DNA of 57,800 nt from Brenneria alni (GTDB lineage Bacteria > Pseudomonadota > Gammaproteobacteria > Enterobacterales > Enterobacteriaceae). The stretch lies in the NCBI RefSeq assembly GCF_003666245.1, contig NZ_MJLZ01000028.1:1-57800 (forward strand). The letters run 5' to 3'. Under the pieces are notes generated by a model. It worked only from the letters and a program-made list of their open reading frames with translations, ran no database searches and had not been told where the DNA came from. Both the position numbers and the translations under genes were made by a program. Shown in pieces: positions 42,022-51,748 of the stretch (position 1 is the stretch's first letter; the number at the start of each line of letters is the position of its first letter).

Positions 42022-42645
42022 ATGTTGAAAATTTTAGGACGCGCGTCGTCGATCAACGTTCGAAAAGTACTCTGGCTGTGCGATGAGCTCGCGCTTCCCT
42101 TTCATCGCGAGGAGTGGGGCGATGGCTATAAATCACCCCGTGAGCCTGAATTTTTAGCATTAAATCCTAATGCCATGGTGCCCGTCATTCAAGAGGGGGA
42201 TTTCACCCTCTGGGAGTCGAACGCGATCCTGCGCTATCTCGCTAACGCCCACGGCGGTGAATGGCTCTATCCGCAACATCCCCGCGCCCGTGCGCCCATT
42301 GATCAGTGGATCGACTGGCAGTCTGCCGAGCTCAATACCTCATGGCGATACGCGTTTATGTCGCTGGTACGCCAATCGCCCGTCCATCAGGATCCGCATC
42401 TCCTGGCCGCATCCTGCAAAGACTGGTCGCACACCATGAGTATCCTCAACCAACAGTTGGAAAGAACCGGTCACTATGTGGCGGGGAAAGATTTCACCCT
42501 TGCCGATATTCCCATTGGCCTATCGGTCAACCGCTGGTACGAAACACCGTTGGATCATCCGGATTACCCAGCGGTTCGCGATTACTATGAACGTTTAAGC
42601 AAACGCAATGGCTATATTTTATGGGGGCGAAACGGCACCCCATAA
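42022..42645 (+). CDS. Glutathione S-transferase family protein
   Basis: A 207-residue protein. The N-terminal thioredoxin-like domain ([19 protein letters not shown]) has the cis-Pro segment NAMVPVIQ and the glutathione-binding ESNAILRYL. The C-terminal helical domain contains the conserved [10 protein letters not shown]. Its substrate is unknown; it is probably a cytosolic detoxification enzyme. It is not in this position in E. coli and ends 10 bp from a convergent MocR-type regulator. Confidence 0.9.
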   Translation: MLKILGRASSINVRKVLWLCDELALPFHREEWGDGYKSPREPEFLALNPNAMVPVIQEGDFTLWESNAILRYLANAHGGEWLYPQHPRARAPIDQWIDWQSAELNTSWRYAFMSLVRQSPVHQDPHLLAASCKDWSHTMSILNQQLERTGHYVAGKDFTLADIPIGLSVNRWYETPLDHPDYPAVRDYYERLSKRNGYILWGRNGTP

Positions 42646-42654
42646 AACACCCGA

Positions 42655-44115
42655 CTAACTTTCACTGCCCGGTGCCATACCGCTCATTTCGCAGGCTAGT
42701 GCGCCAGTACGCTTGAGCGCATAGGTATAACGCTCATCAAAAGGGTAACAACAGGAGAGGCGAATGGCATGTTTGCAGCGCTCACTCAGCGTGTAAAGCG
42801 CTCCGGGCGTCACACAAATCTTCTCCTGTAACAAGCGATGAAACAGCGCCACGCCGTCCACATTGCCCGGCATCTCCAGCCAGAATACAAAGCCGCCTTG
42901 CGGCTGTGTGGCGCGGGTGCCTTGAGGAAAATGGCGAGCAATCAGTCCACGGGCTTCATCCAACTGGGCAGCATAGCGGCGGCGTAGCGTTCGCAGATGG
43001 TGATCATAGCCGCCCGACTCCAGAAACTGCGCCAGCGTTTCTGATAACAGGGCGGACTCCGCCATTGACGACACGGCTTTTAGCCGCGCCACCGTCGCAC
43101 TGAACCGCCCGGCGGCCACCCAGCCAATACGAAAGTCGGGCGCCAGCGTTTTGGTAAAGCTGGAACAGTAAATCACCCAGCCGTCACGATCGAACGCCTT
43201 GACCGCCGGAGAAAGCGGCCAGCTAAACTGTAGTTCACCATACAAACCGTCTTCTATCAGCGGAACCTGATAATCATTCACCAGTTTCGCCAGTCGTTTT
43301 TTATCCTCCAGCGTCATACTGTAGCCTAGTGGATTTTGTACATTGGGCATGGCAATGATCGCCTGAAGCCTTCGCTCTGAGAGCAGCATTGCCAATGCAT
43401 CCAATGACAGCCCGCGTTGCGGATCGGTCGGGATCTCCACCGTTTTAAGTCCCAGACTGGCCAGCAGCGGGAACAAGTAAAAATAGGTTGGCGTCTCCAG
43501 CCCCACGCAATCGCCCGGTCGGGTTACAGCCCGTAACGCCAGTTGCAGTGCCTCCATGCAGCCATGAGTTACCGTAATGTCTTCACTACTCAACGATATG
43601 CCTGAATCCATCGCCCGCCGCGCCACCTCACGCCGTAACCGCTCACTGCCCGGCGGCAAAGCATAACGGCCAATCATGCCGGGATGGCGGCGCAGTAATG
43701 AAGCGGTTATGCGACTGAGCTTGGCGGTAGGATAAAAATCGGTATTCTGCGGACAGGCGAGAGAAATATTGAGATAATCAGGATGGTTTTGTGCCGCAAA
43801 GACCGTATCGATCAGGTCCAGTTTTTCACTACCCGGTGAGATGACCTGTGCGCGGTGCTGCCGGGTTTTCGTCAGCGACGGCAGCCGCCCGCGAACGAAA
43901 TAGCCTGATTGTGGGCGGGCTTCGATCAGGCCGCGATCTTCAAGAATTCGCCAGGCATTCAGCACTGTATTCACACTCACCTGCTGCGATCCCGCTACGC
44001 GGCGGATGGCGGGCAAACGGCTTCCCGGTTGCCAGGTTCCCTGATGGATAGCCGTGGCGAAGGTTTCAGCTAACTGTTGATAAAGCGTACTTTCCTGTGG
44101 ATCGATAATGGACAC
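42655..44115 (-). CDS. MocR/PdxR-type regulator (GntR HTH fused to aminotransferase domain)
   Basis: A 486-residue protein from GTG 44115, preceded by GAGG; the frame opens at a TTG at 44142. The N-terminal winged helix (QPGSRLPAIRRVAGSQQVSV) is joined to a class I aminotransferase-like domain with the PLP-lysine segment YCSSFTKTLAPDFRIGW. Such proteins use PLP or amino compounds as effectors. It is divergent from a LysE-type exporter and probably controls it. A 9-bp inverted repeat lies between them. The target ligand is unknown. Confidence 0.88.
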   Translation of the reverse strand: MSIIDPQESTLYQQLAETFATAIHQGTWQPGSRLPAIRRVAGSQQVSVNTVLNAWRILEDRGLIEARPQSGYFVRGRLPSLTKTRQHRAQVISPGSEKLDLIDTVFAAQNHPDYLNISLACPQNTDFYPTAKLSRITASLLRRHPGMIGRYALPPGSERLRREVARRAMDSGISLSSEDITVTHGCMEALQLALRAVTRPGDCVGLETPTYFYLFPLLASLGLKTVEIPTDPQRGLSLDALAMLLSERRLQAIIAMPNVQNPLGYSMTLEDKKRLAKLVNDYQVPLIEDGLYGELQFSWPLSPAVKAFDRDGWVIYCSSFTKTLAPDFRIGWVAAGRFSATVARLKAVSSMAESALLSETLAQFLESGGYDHHLRTLRRRYAAQLDEARGLIARHFPQGTRATQPQGGFVFWLEMPGNVDGVALFHRLLQEKICVTPGALYTLSERCKHAIRLSCCYPFDERYTYALKRTGALACEMSGMAPGSES

Positions 44116-44132
44116 AATCACCTCGCTAATCG

Positions 44133-44169
44133 ATGAGTACAATTAATCTTTATTAGTATTTGTACTCAT
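44133..44169. promoter_or_regulatory. Inverted repeat operator between MocR and LysE-type genes
   Basis: ATGAGTACA (44133-44141) and TGTACTCAT (44161-44169) form a perfect 9-bp inverted repeat with a 19-bp spacer, arm centres 28 bp apart. It is placed in the divergent promoter region and is the likely MocR operator (inference). Confidence 0.65.
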
Positions 44170-44253
44170 AACAATAGTCTTTTTGTGTATCTGTTACCAT
44201 ACCTCTTCCCTCTTTATCATGGTGCCCTTATTTAGTGTTACAAGGAAAGCACC

Positions 44254-44844
44254 ATGCTCGATCCCTCTTTTTTCAGCTATGTCACCGTTATGTCGATTAC
44301 CCCCGGCCCCAACAACCTGCTGCTGGCGACTTCCGGCGTCAATTTTGGCATACGGCGTACGCTGCCGATGTTATTGGGCATCATGCTTGGCTGCGGGCTG
44401 CAAACGGCGCTGATGGGCGTGGCGCTGGAACTGTTGCTGAGTTGGATGAGCACGGTAAGAGTGCCGCTCACCGTGCTGGGGTGCGGCTACCTGTTGTGGC
44501 TTTCGTGGAAAATTGTACGTGCGTCCGCACCGGAACTGAAGGGAAAAAGTAAGCCGATGACTCTGCTTCAGGGCGCACTGTTCCAGGCGGTCAACCCCAA
44601 AGCCTGGCTGATGGCCAGCAACGTGGCGCTGCTCTATACCGCCAGCAGCGGCATTTTCACCATCATGTTCGCCTTTATGGCGCTAAACCTGCCTTGCATA
44701 CTGGTATGGGCGGCGTTTGGCGACCTAATCGGCAAACACCTTCAGCAACCCTGGAAGCTACAGTTATTCAACACGGTTATGGCATTGTCGCTGGTGATTA
44801 CCGCCCTCTGGATGATGCTGGAAGCGATCAATATCACCAGCTAA
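44254..44844 (+). CDS. LysE/RhtB-family amino acid exporter
   Basis: A 196-residue inner-membrane protein with about five to six hydrophobic helices and the family signature near SITPGPNNLLLATSGVNFG. AAGGAAAG lies just upstream of the ATG. It exports an amino acid or related compound, substrate unknown. It is divergent from the MocR regulator and convergent with fhuB, with one base between the stop codons. Confidence 0.9.
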   Translation: MLDPSFFSYVTVMSITPGPNNLLLATSGVNFGIRRTLPMLLGIMLGCGLQTALMGVALELLLSWMSTVRVPLTVLGCGYLLWLSWKIVRASAPELKGKSKPMTLLQGALFQAVNPKAWLMASNVALLYTASSGIFTIMFAFMALNLPCILVWAAFGDLIGKHLQQPWKLQLFNTVMALSLVITALWMMLEAINITS

Positions 44845-44845
44845 C

Positions 44846-46834
44846 CTAGCTTACCTGCTTGCGCAGCAGATAAACAAAATACGGCGCGCCGATAAAGGTC
44901 GCCAGTAACCCGGCCGGGATCTGATTGGGGAACAACACCATCCTGCCGCACCAGTCGGCAATCACCATCAGTACACCGCCAATCAGTGCTGCACAGCACA
45001 ATTGCGGAATGACCCTGCTGAACCCCATCATGCGCGCCAGATGCGGCGCCATTAACCCCACAAAGCTCATCGGCCCGACCATCAGCGTGGCCAGGGCGGT
45101 CAGCACCGAGGCCAATAACAACACCAGCAGACGCACCGGCGTAACGGCCACCCCAATCGCCCGGGCCGTGGTGGCGCCTAACGGCAGAATACGCAGCCAG
45201 CGCCGACACAGCGGCACCATCAGCAACAATACTGCGGCGATAATGGCGGTTCGCACCGCATCAGCCGCTTCAACGGCGTAGGTTGACCCGGATAACCAGG
45301 TCAGCACGCCGCCCATACGCGGATCGCCGCTGGCTAACAACAGGGTAATTACCGTGGTGAACGCCATACTCAATGCGATACCGGCCAGCAGCATCCGTTG
45401 AGTGGAAAACCCGCCTCGCCCGGCAATGAAAATCATCGTCAGCAGTGTTAGCGCCGCACCGGCGCTTCCGGCGGGGATCAGCCACACGAAAGCATTACCG
45501 GGCACCAAGAACAACAGCATGATGACGCCGAATGACGCGCCAGCGCTTATCCCCAGCACTTCCGGGCTGCCCATTGGATTACCGGTCAGTTTCTGTATCA
45601 GCGTGCCAGCCACCGCCAGCATCACTCCCGCAGTCAGCGCCGCCAGCACCCGCGGCCAGCGCCACGGCAATAGCTGGGTTAACAGATCGCCGCGGCTCCA
45701 CTGCCAACCCTGCGCATCTTTTCCCAGCAACAACGCCGTTAACACCACCGCCGCCAGCAACAGGCAGCCCCCCAACAGCCACAACCCCCATTGACGGCGC
45801 TCCGTCGCCTGCACGCCAGCACGATCCGCCATAGAGGGCGGCCCACTGGTGCGCAAGCGCGGCAACAGCCACAACAGCAGCGGCGCGCCTATCAGGGCTG
45901 TCGCCGCGCCCGTTGGCACCTCACGCCATACGCCGGTCAGCCAGATCACGATCTGATCGGTTACGCATAGCAATAATGCGCCTAGCAGCGGGGCCAGCCA
46001 AAGTCGATGCCATAAACGCCTGGCTCCCAGCATTTTGGCCAACAGCGGGGCAAAAAGACCGATAAAACTGATAATGCCTGCCGCATTGACCAACTGGGCA
46101 CTCAGGAAAATAGCCAGCCCCAGAGCGCCCAACCGCGCCATAGATAGCCCCAGACCCAGATTACGTGCCACGCCATCGTCCAGCCCCAGCAAAGTTAATG
46201 GCCGTAACAGTAATAACGCCAGACAGAAACACACCAGCAGCCGGGGGAAGACAAACCGCACGTTATGCCAGTCCTGCTGATTCAGTGCGCCACTGCTCCA
46301 CAGAAACAGATTTTGCAGCTGATCATGGTGAAACAGCGCCAGCAGTTGGTTAACCGCGCCACAATAGAAGCTCAACACCAACCCGGCCAGTATCAGCGTA
46401 ACCGGCGATAACCGCTTGCCCCAGGCGACGCCGAACACCAGCGCGCCAACCGTTAACGCACCGATCATCGCGGCAATTTGCTGGGTAAATGCGCCACCGG
46501 GCAGCACCGACAGCGTTGCCACCGTGATGCCCAACTGCGCTCCCGTCGCGATCCCCAGCGTCGAAGATTCCGCCAGCGGATTACGTAGTACCTGCTGGAA
46601 CAGTACCCCGCACAGCCCCAACCCGGCCCCCACCAGCAGGGCAAGCGCCATACGCGGCAGCAGGCTATAGTGGAACAGCAGTTGCCGAATATCATCGGTG
46701 GACGGCTGCCATATTCCCTGTTGCCACAGCGCCAGGGGTAACTGCCGCTGTAGATTGTAACCGCCTATCCCCAACGCCGCCGCCAGCAGCAATCCCATCA
46801 GCAGGAGAGGAAACATCCGGTTTTTAACTGACAT
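44846..46834 (-). CDS. fhuB: Fe(3+)-hydroxamate ABC transporter permease FhuB
   Basis: A 662-residue double-length permease (E. coli 660) from ATG 46834 (MSVKNRMFPLLLMGLL); the frame is open to 46945 but that part overlaps fhuD. Two homologous halves each carry FecCD-type motifs (LAESSTLGIATGAQLG; MGSPEVLGISAGASFG). It moves ferric hydroxamates with FhuD and FhuC. It overlaps the fhuD end by 11 bp. Confidence 0.96.
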   Translation of the reverse strand: MSVKNRMFPLLLMGLLLAAALGIGGYNLQRQLPLALWQQGIWQPSTDDIRQLLFHYSLLPRMALALLVGAGLGLCGVLFQQVLRNPLAESSTLGIATGAQLGITVATLSVLPGGAFTQQIAAMIGALTVGALVFGVAWGKRLSPVTLILAGLVLSFYCGAVNQLLALFHHDQLQNLFLWSSGALNQQDWHNVRFVFPRLLVCFCLALLLLRPLTLLGLDDGVARNLGLGLSMARLGALGLAIFLSAQLVNAAGIISFIGLFAPLLAKMLGARRLWHRLWLAPLLGALLLCVTDQIVIWLTGVWREVPTGAATALIGAPLLLWLLPRLRTSGPPSMADRAGVQATERRQWGLWLLGGCLLLAAVVLTALLLGKDAQGWQWSRGDLLTQLLPWRWPRVLAALTAGVMLAVAGTLIQKLTGNPMGSPEVLGISAGASFGVIMLLFLVPGNAFVWLIPAGSAGAALTLLTMIFIAGRGGFSTQRMLLAGIALSMAFTTVITLLLASGDPRMGGVLTWLSGSTYAVEAADAVRTAIIAAVLLLMVPLCRRWLRILPLGATTARAIGVAVTPVRLLVLLLASVLTALATLMVGPMSFVGLMAPHLARMMGFSRVIPQLCCAALIGGVLMVIADWCGRMVLFPNQIPAGLLATFIGAPYFVYLLRKQVS

Positions 46835-47744
46835 GACGCCGCGCCTCCAATGCCTGTTCCAATACGCGGCAAAAACGCATGGCCGATAGCGTACCGCCAT
46901 AAATCCAGACCGCCGGCACGCGCTGCCAGCGCTGTTGACGCACAAACGACATTGCCTGCCATAGCGGGCTGCCAGCCACTTGTTCCATTATGGCGTCATT
47001 ACCGTGATCAAAGCAGAGAGCATGAGCATTGTTAATCTCAGCCAGACGTTCAATACCCACGATCGCACTTCCCCAGAAATTGGTTTCTCCCCGCCAGGCA
47101 TTTTCAATCCCGAGTTCTTCCATCACTTCCTGAAACAAACTGTTCCTGCCCATCACTATCGCGTGGCGCGTATCCAGCACGGAAAACAGCAGCAAAGGAC
47201 GATGGGTATAAGGTCGCAGCCCTGTTTTCGCCTGCTGTATAAATTGAGAGAATTGCTGTAAATGGCGCTCCGCCACATCGGGTATTCCTAGCGCATTCGC
47301 CAGTTTTGCCAACGATGCCTGCGCTAATGTCAACGGCTTGCCACGGCCATCGTTAAAACCGAACCCCATGACGGGCGCAATACGGGTGATTTTATCCACT
47401 GACGGGCCGTAACCTTCAGAGTACAGAATAAGCGAGGGGCGAAGTTGGGTCAGCAGTTCCAGGTTTGGTTCGGTACGCAAACCCACATCGATGACCTGTG
47501 CTGGCAGCACGGGTTCGTCTACCCACAGGCGATAATTATGGGTATCCGCCACGCCCAGCGGCGTGATACCCAATGCCATCAGCAACTCAGCCGGTAGCCA
47601 TTCCAGCGACACAATACGCCGTTCGTCAGGATAAGCCGAACCGCGGCTGGCGGCGGAGTAGAACAATGGAGAGAGCATCAGCGCCGTCAACAAACGGCGA
47701 CGTCTCTGGTCTGGTGAATCAGCAGAAGACAATAAATCGGACAT
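46824..47744 (-). CDS. fhuD: Periplasmic hydroxamate-siderophore-binding protein FhuD
   Basis: A 306-residue protein from ATG 47744 (the frame opens at a TTG at 47753). The N-terminus has RRRRLLTALMLSP, a twin-arginine-type export signal like E. coli FhuD. Conserved segments: RIVSLEWLPAELLMALGI, VIDVGLRTEPNLELL, ENAWRGETNFWGS. It starts 2 bp after the fhuC stop. Confidence 0.95.
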   Translation of the reverse strand: MSDLLSSADSPDQRRRRLLTALMLSPLFYSAASRGSAYPDERRIVSLEWLPAELLMALGITPLGVADTHNYRLWVDEPVLPAQVIDVGLRTEPNLELLTQLRPSLILYSEGYGPSVDKITRIAPVMGFGFNDGRGKPLTLAQASLAKLANALGIPDVAERHLQQFSQFIQQAKTGLRPYTHRPLLLFSVLDTRHAIVMGRNSLFQEVMEELGIENAWRGETNFWGSAIVGIERLAEINNAHALCFDHGNDAIMEQVAGSPLWQAMSFVRQQRWQRVPAVWIYGGTLSAMRFCRVLEQALEARRHVS

Positions 47745-47746
47745 AT

Positions 47747-48544
47747 TCAGCAAACAAAACTTACCGGCGCACCACCGCCAGGATGAGGCAATATCCCCAT
47801 AGGAATACCGTAAATATTTTCCAGCACCGGGCCTTGCATCAACGCCAGCGGTTCGCCTTGCGCAATCATTTCACCACCGCGTAATGCCACCAGATAATCG
47901 CAATAACGGGCCGCCATATTGATATCGTGCAAAACGGCAATTACCGTCAGGCCGCGCTGCTGGCTCATGCGCTGGATCAATGCCAAGACATCAACCTGAT
48001 GGGCGATATCCAGCGCCGACGTCGGTTCATCCAATAACAGACAACGGCTATCCTGAGCTACCGTCATGGCCAGCCAGGCTCGCTGCCGTTCACCACCGGA
48101 CAGGCTATCTACCAGACGGTTGGCAAACGCTTTCAGCCCCACCAGCATAATTGCTTCATCGACTTTTTCGCGGTCGGCACGGCCAAAACGCCCCAGCGCA
48201 CCATGCCACGGGTAGCGTCCGACGGCGACCAACTCGCGCACCGTCATGCCTTCTGCGGCGGGTAGCTGTTGTGGCAAATAGGCGACCTGACGGGCAAACG
48301 ATTTGCTGTCCCAGTGGTCGACAGGCTGTTCACCCAACCAGGCCGAACCACGGCTGGCCGACTGATGGCGACCAAGAATTTTCAGCAGCGTGGATTTCCC
48401 GGAGCCGTTGTGTCCAATCAGACCGCAGACTTTCCCTGCGGGAAAAGTCAGGGACAGCGGGTGAAGCAGTGTACGACCGGCGATAGTAAAGCTGACATCA
48501 TCCAGCCTGAACGTGGTATCTGGCAGTGCATTTTGATTTCGCAT
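47747..48544 (-). CDS. fhuC: Hydroxamate-siderophore ABC transporter ATPase FhuC
   Basis: A 265-residue protein, the same length as E. coli FhuC. Walker A GHNGSGKST, signature LSGGERQR, Walker B CLLLDEPTSALD. It drives FhuB. It is first gene of a fhuCDB operon; the receptor gene fhuA, which precedes fhuC in E. coli, is not present. A Fur box lies upstream. Confidence 0.96.
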   Translation of the reverse strand: MRNQNALPDTTFRLDDVSFTIAGRTLLHPLSLTFPAGKVCGLIGHNGSGKSTLLKILGRHQSASRGSAWLGEQPVDHWDSKSFARQVAYLPQQLPAAEGMTVRELVAVGRYPWHGALGRFGRADREKVDEAIMLVGLKAFANRLVDSLSGGERQRAWLAMTVAQDSRCLLLDEPTSALDIAHQVDVLALIQRMSQQRGLTVIAVLHDINMAARYCDYLVALRGGEMIAQGEPLALMQGPVLENIYGIPMGILPHPGGGAPVSFVC

Positions 48545-48608
48545 AAAGTTTGGATTTCAATACCTGCCTGAATCTGAGGCGGCTAATGGTTATCGGAATA
48601 AAAGGAAA

Positions 48609-48623
48609 TGATAATAATTATTA
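48609..48623 (-). promoter_or_regulatory. Fur box of fhuCDB
   Basis: TGATAAT-A-ATTATTA matches 14 of 15 positions of the 7-1-7 Fur consensus TGATAAT-N-ATTATCA, 65 bp upstream of fhuC. It predicts iron repression. Confidence 0.85.
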
Positions 48624-48721
48624 TAAAGGTTGCATAATAGGCGTAACGGAATGTTGTTCGCAAGGAATTTACAATACCGGGAACGAAAGCAGAACGTGTT
48701 GAAACACAAGAGACAACCGGA

Positions 48722-48750
48722 GAAAAAGTTCCCCCGGATGACCGGGGGAT
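48722..48750 (-). terminator. mrcB terminator
   Basis: CCCCCGG-ATGA-CCGGGGG at 48731-48748, followed on the minus strand by a CTTTTTCT tail. It lies 12 bp past the mrcB stop. Confidence 0.85.
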
Positions 48751-48761
48751 TGAAGGAAAGT

Positions 48762-51254
48762 CTATTGGCCGAACATTTGCTTGATCCAGTCCGCCACGCC
48801 CTCGCCATTTTGCTGCTCTGGCTGAGGCACCTGCGGCTGGCTGGCCTGGCATAGCGTCTGTGGATTATCCGTCCATACCGGTAATACCCGCCCGCTGCTG
48901 CTGCCGTTACAGACAAAATTACCGCTTGCGTCCACGTTCATGGTGGTAATGCCTTCCGGCGGCGTGAGCATCAGGGGCAGTGGCGTCTGGTTCTCCAGAT
49001 AGCGGCGATAGATGGTCAACGCGCCATTGGCGCCGGTCAGTTTCGCCGGCCCATTGTTATCACGCCCAACCCAACTGATCGCCACTTCTTTGCCATCCAC
49101 ACCGGCAAACCAGCTATCGCGCAGATCGTTGGTGGTGCCGGTTTTCGCCGCCAGATGATAATTCGGGAACTTGACCGCCAAAGAGCGCGACGTACCTCGC
49201 TCCACCACCTGCTGCATACCGTACAACGTCAGGTACGCCGCCTGGGCGGGAACCGCACGTTCAGCCTGAGGGAAACTCTGATACAGCACGTTACCCTCTT
49301 CCGCAATCACCGAGCGTAACGACGATAATGGCGCACGATTTCCACCACCGGCAATCGTCTGGTATTCCTGCGCCACTTCCATTGGCGTCAGACTAATCGA
49401 CCCCAGCAACATCGAAGGCACCGGTTCAATCACATTCTCGGGAATACCCAGCCGTTTCAGCGTGGCGGTAACCTGATCCAACCCCACCGCCATTCCCAGA
49501 TTCACCGTTGGCACGTTGAGTGAATTTGCCAACGCATCAACCAGCATGACGCGCCCACGGAATTGGCGATCGTAATTTTTCGGCTGCCACAGTTGGCCGT
49601 TGGGCTGTTTCAGCGACAACGGTTCATCCGACAGCCAGGTATTCAGGCGATACGTATCAGGCTGGCTCAGAGCCGTCAGGTAAGTGGGCGGTTTTGCCAG
49701 CGACCCGACAGGACGACGCGCCTGCAAGGCGCGGTTAAACCCGGCGTATTGCGTCTGCGCCCCCCCGACCATAGCGCGGATCTCACCACTGAAACGATCG
49801 ACGATCACCATCGCGGCTTCCAGATCGTTAACTCCCCGTGCGGCCCTTAATGCCGGAATCCCGTCTTCCACCGCTTTTTCTGCGGCATCCTGCGATACCG
49901 GATCCAGCGTGGTGAAAACCTTCACGCCGGACAGATCGTTGACTTTATCCCCCAGCCGTTGTTGTAATTCCTGGCGAACCAGTTGCATAAACGCAGGCTG
50001 AGGACTGATGACGCCGCCTTTAGGCTGAACCCCCAGCGGACGCGCACTCAGCATGTTATACAGATCGGCATCAATAACCTGCTGATTCTGAAGTAACCGT
50101 AATACCAGATTGCGCCGCTCCAGCGTGATTTTAGGATTACGCCACGGATTATACAGCGACGCCCCTTTCACCATCCCCACCAGCAGTGCCTGTTGATCGA
50201 GACTCAGCTCATTCACCGGACGGCCGAAATAGTAAAGACTGGCCAGCGGGAACCCACGAATCTGGTCGCTGCCGCTCTGACCGAGATAGACCTCGTTGAG
50301 GTACAGTTCCAGAATGCGATCCTTGCTATAGCGATAGTCCATGATCAGCGCCATATACGCTTCGTTAGCTTTACGCCACAGGGAACGCTCATTGGTCAGG
50401 AACAGGTTTTTCACCAACTGCTGCGTCAGCGTACTTCCGCCCTGAACCGCCCGACCGGCGGTGATATTGGCTAAAAATGCGCGGCCAATGGAATACAGGC
50501 TAATGCCATCATGCTCGTAAAAATGGCGATCTTCCGTGGCGATCAGCGTGTCCACCAGCAGATCGGGGAACCCGGCACGCTGCACAAACAGGCGCTGCTC
50601 ACCATTGGGTGACTGCATCATGGTGATTAATTTCGGATCAAGACGGAAGAAACCGAAATTACGCTGGTTATCCAGATTCTGGATCTGCGACAAACGATCG
50701 TTACTGAACGTCAGCCGGGCGCGAATCTGCCCCTCTTTGCCATCAGGAAAATCAAAGGGACGCCGCAGCATTTCAATGTTGTTGCCGCGCACGCTGAACT
50801 CACCGGGACGCGTGATCCGGGTGACCAGGCGATACTGCATCCCTTCCAGCAGGCCAATCATCTCTTTCTGGTTATAAGGCATCCCAGGTTCCAGATTGAC
50901 CATGCGTCCATACACGGCCGCCGGCAACTGCCACACTTTACCTTCAATACGGCTGCGAATTTGGCTGTCGAGATACACGCCATAGATCGCCAGCAACACG
51001 GCGAACACCAGAGCCAGCTTGATGAAAAGCCCCAGCCAGCGCCGTTTCTTACGCGGTTTTCGCGTCATCCTGCCCTCACCATCATAACCATCGTCGTCAT
51101 AGCCATCATCATCGTCATCAAAATCGTCCTGATAATCTTCATAATCATCATCATAGTCGTCATCCCTGCGGCGCCGTACTGCCTGCCTGCGAGCAGGTTT
51201 ACGTCCTGACGCTTTTCCCTTGCGTCCGATAGGTTCGCGGTCATCCCGAGACAT
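48762..51254 (-). CDS. mrcB: Penicillin-binding protein 1b (bifunctional)
   Basis: An 830-residue protein from ATG 51254 ([18 protein letters not shown] upstream); the frame is open to 51347. The cytoplasmic tail has an Asp/Tyr-rich block (residues about 31-58). One TM helix lies at about 73-93, then the UB2H domain. The glycosyltransferase has its catalytic Glu in [12 protein letters not shown]. The transpeptidase has SLAK (SxxK), SxN (SLN) and KTGT motifs. It polymerises and crosslinks peptidoglycan. The usual E. coli neighbour fhuA is missing downstream. Confidence 0.96.
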   Translation of the reverse strand: MSRDDREPIGRKGKASGRKPARRQAVRRRRDDDYDDDYEDYQDDFDDDDDGYDDDGYDGEGRMTRKPRKKRRWLGLFIKLALVFAVLLAIYGVYLDSQIRSRIEGKVWQLPAAVYGRMVNLEPGMPYNQKEMIGLLEGMQYRLVTRITRPGEFSVRGNNIEMLRRPFDFPDGKEGQIRARLTFSNDRLSQIQNLDNQRNFGFFRLDPKLITMMQSPNGEQRLFVQRAGFPDLLVDTLIATEDRHFYEHDGISLYSIGRAFLANITAGRAVQGGSTLTQQLVKNLFLTNERSLWRKANEAYMALIMDYRYSKDRILELYLNEVYLGQSGSDQIRGFPLASLYYFGRPVNELSLDQQALLVGMVKGASLYNPWRNPKITLERRNLVLRLLQNQQVIDADLYNMLSARPLGVQPKGGVISPQPAFMQLVRQELQQRLGDKVNDLSGVKVFTTLDPVSQDAAEKAVEDGIPALRAARGVNDLEAAMVIVDRFSGEIRAMVGGAQTQYAGFNRALQARRPVGSLAKPPTYLTALSQPDTYRLNTWLSDEPLSLKQPNGQLWQPKNYDRQFRGRVMLVDALANSLNVPTVNLGMAVGLDQVTATLKRLGIPENVIEPVPSMLLGSISLTPMEVAQEYQTIAGGGNRAPLSSLRSVIAEEGNVLYQSFPQAERAVPAQAAYLTLYGMQQVVERGTSRSLAVKFPNYHLAAKTGTTNDLRDSWFAGVDGKEVAISWVGRDNNGPAKLTGANGALTIYRRYLENQTPLPLMLTPPEGITTMNVDASGNFVCNGSSSGRVLPVWTDNPQTLCQASQPQVPQPEQQNGEGVADWIKQMFGQ
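51074..51165 (-). repeat. GAT/GAC-rich low-complexity block in mrcB
   Basis: A run of Asp codons with interspersed Tyr, Gly and Phe encodes the acidic cytoplasmic stretch. It is more acidic than the E. coli equivalent and, being simple sequence, may vary in length between strains. Confidence 0.7.
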
Positions 51255-51748
51255 TAGTGTTACTTCTCCGTCAGGTTGTAACGGCCAGTTGCTTTCGTCA
51301 GGCCACTTACTCTGTTTCCACCGTCTGTTATAAAGAAGAGGAAACATCTGAAATTAATGGTTGCGATATTTTCTGGTGCGCCGGGTCGTTCGGCCAGACA
51401 TTTTTTGTCTCATAACCAACAGGCACAGCGGAAATAATAAATATCATTTACAATTAGTTACGCTCAATTTGATGCATTCTTATCGACACCAATTCTAATC
51501 CATCAAATTTTGACAGAATAACATTAAACATTGATAACCTTAAGTAACGCCGAAATTAAAAGCAGACATCCACATCTGAGTGATGACTTAAAAGAAAGCA
51601 CTATTTTTGTAAAATAGCCCAGACTAACCAGGCATTGAGAAATTAAAATACGCCTTTCCATGCATTAAGGAGAGGCGTGCCGCGTATTTTGAAAGATGAA
51701 GGGTATATTAAGAAAGAAGGACAAATAACCAAGACGGGTCGCTGCGGC
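51255..51748. other. Intergenic region upstream of mrcB
   Basis: About 490 bp, AT-rich, without a credible gene. It includes the mrcB promoter region and the boundary with GC-rich accessory DNA that starts near 51725. In E. coli hrpB lies upstream of mrcB; it is absent here. Confidence 0.45.
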
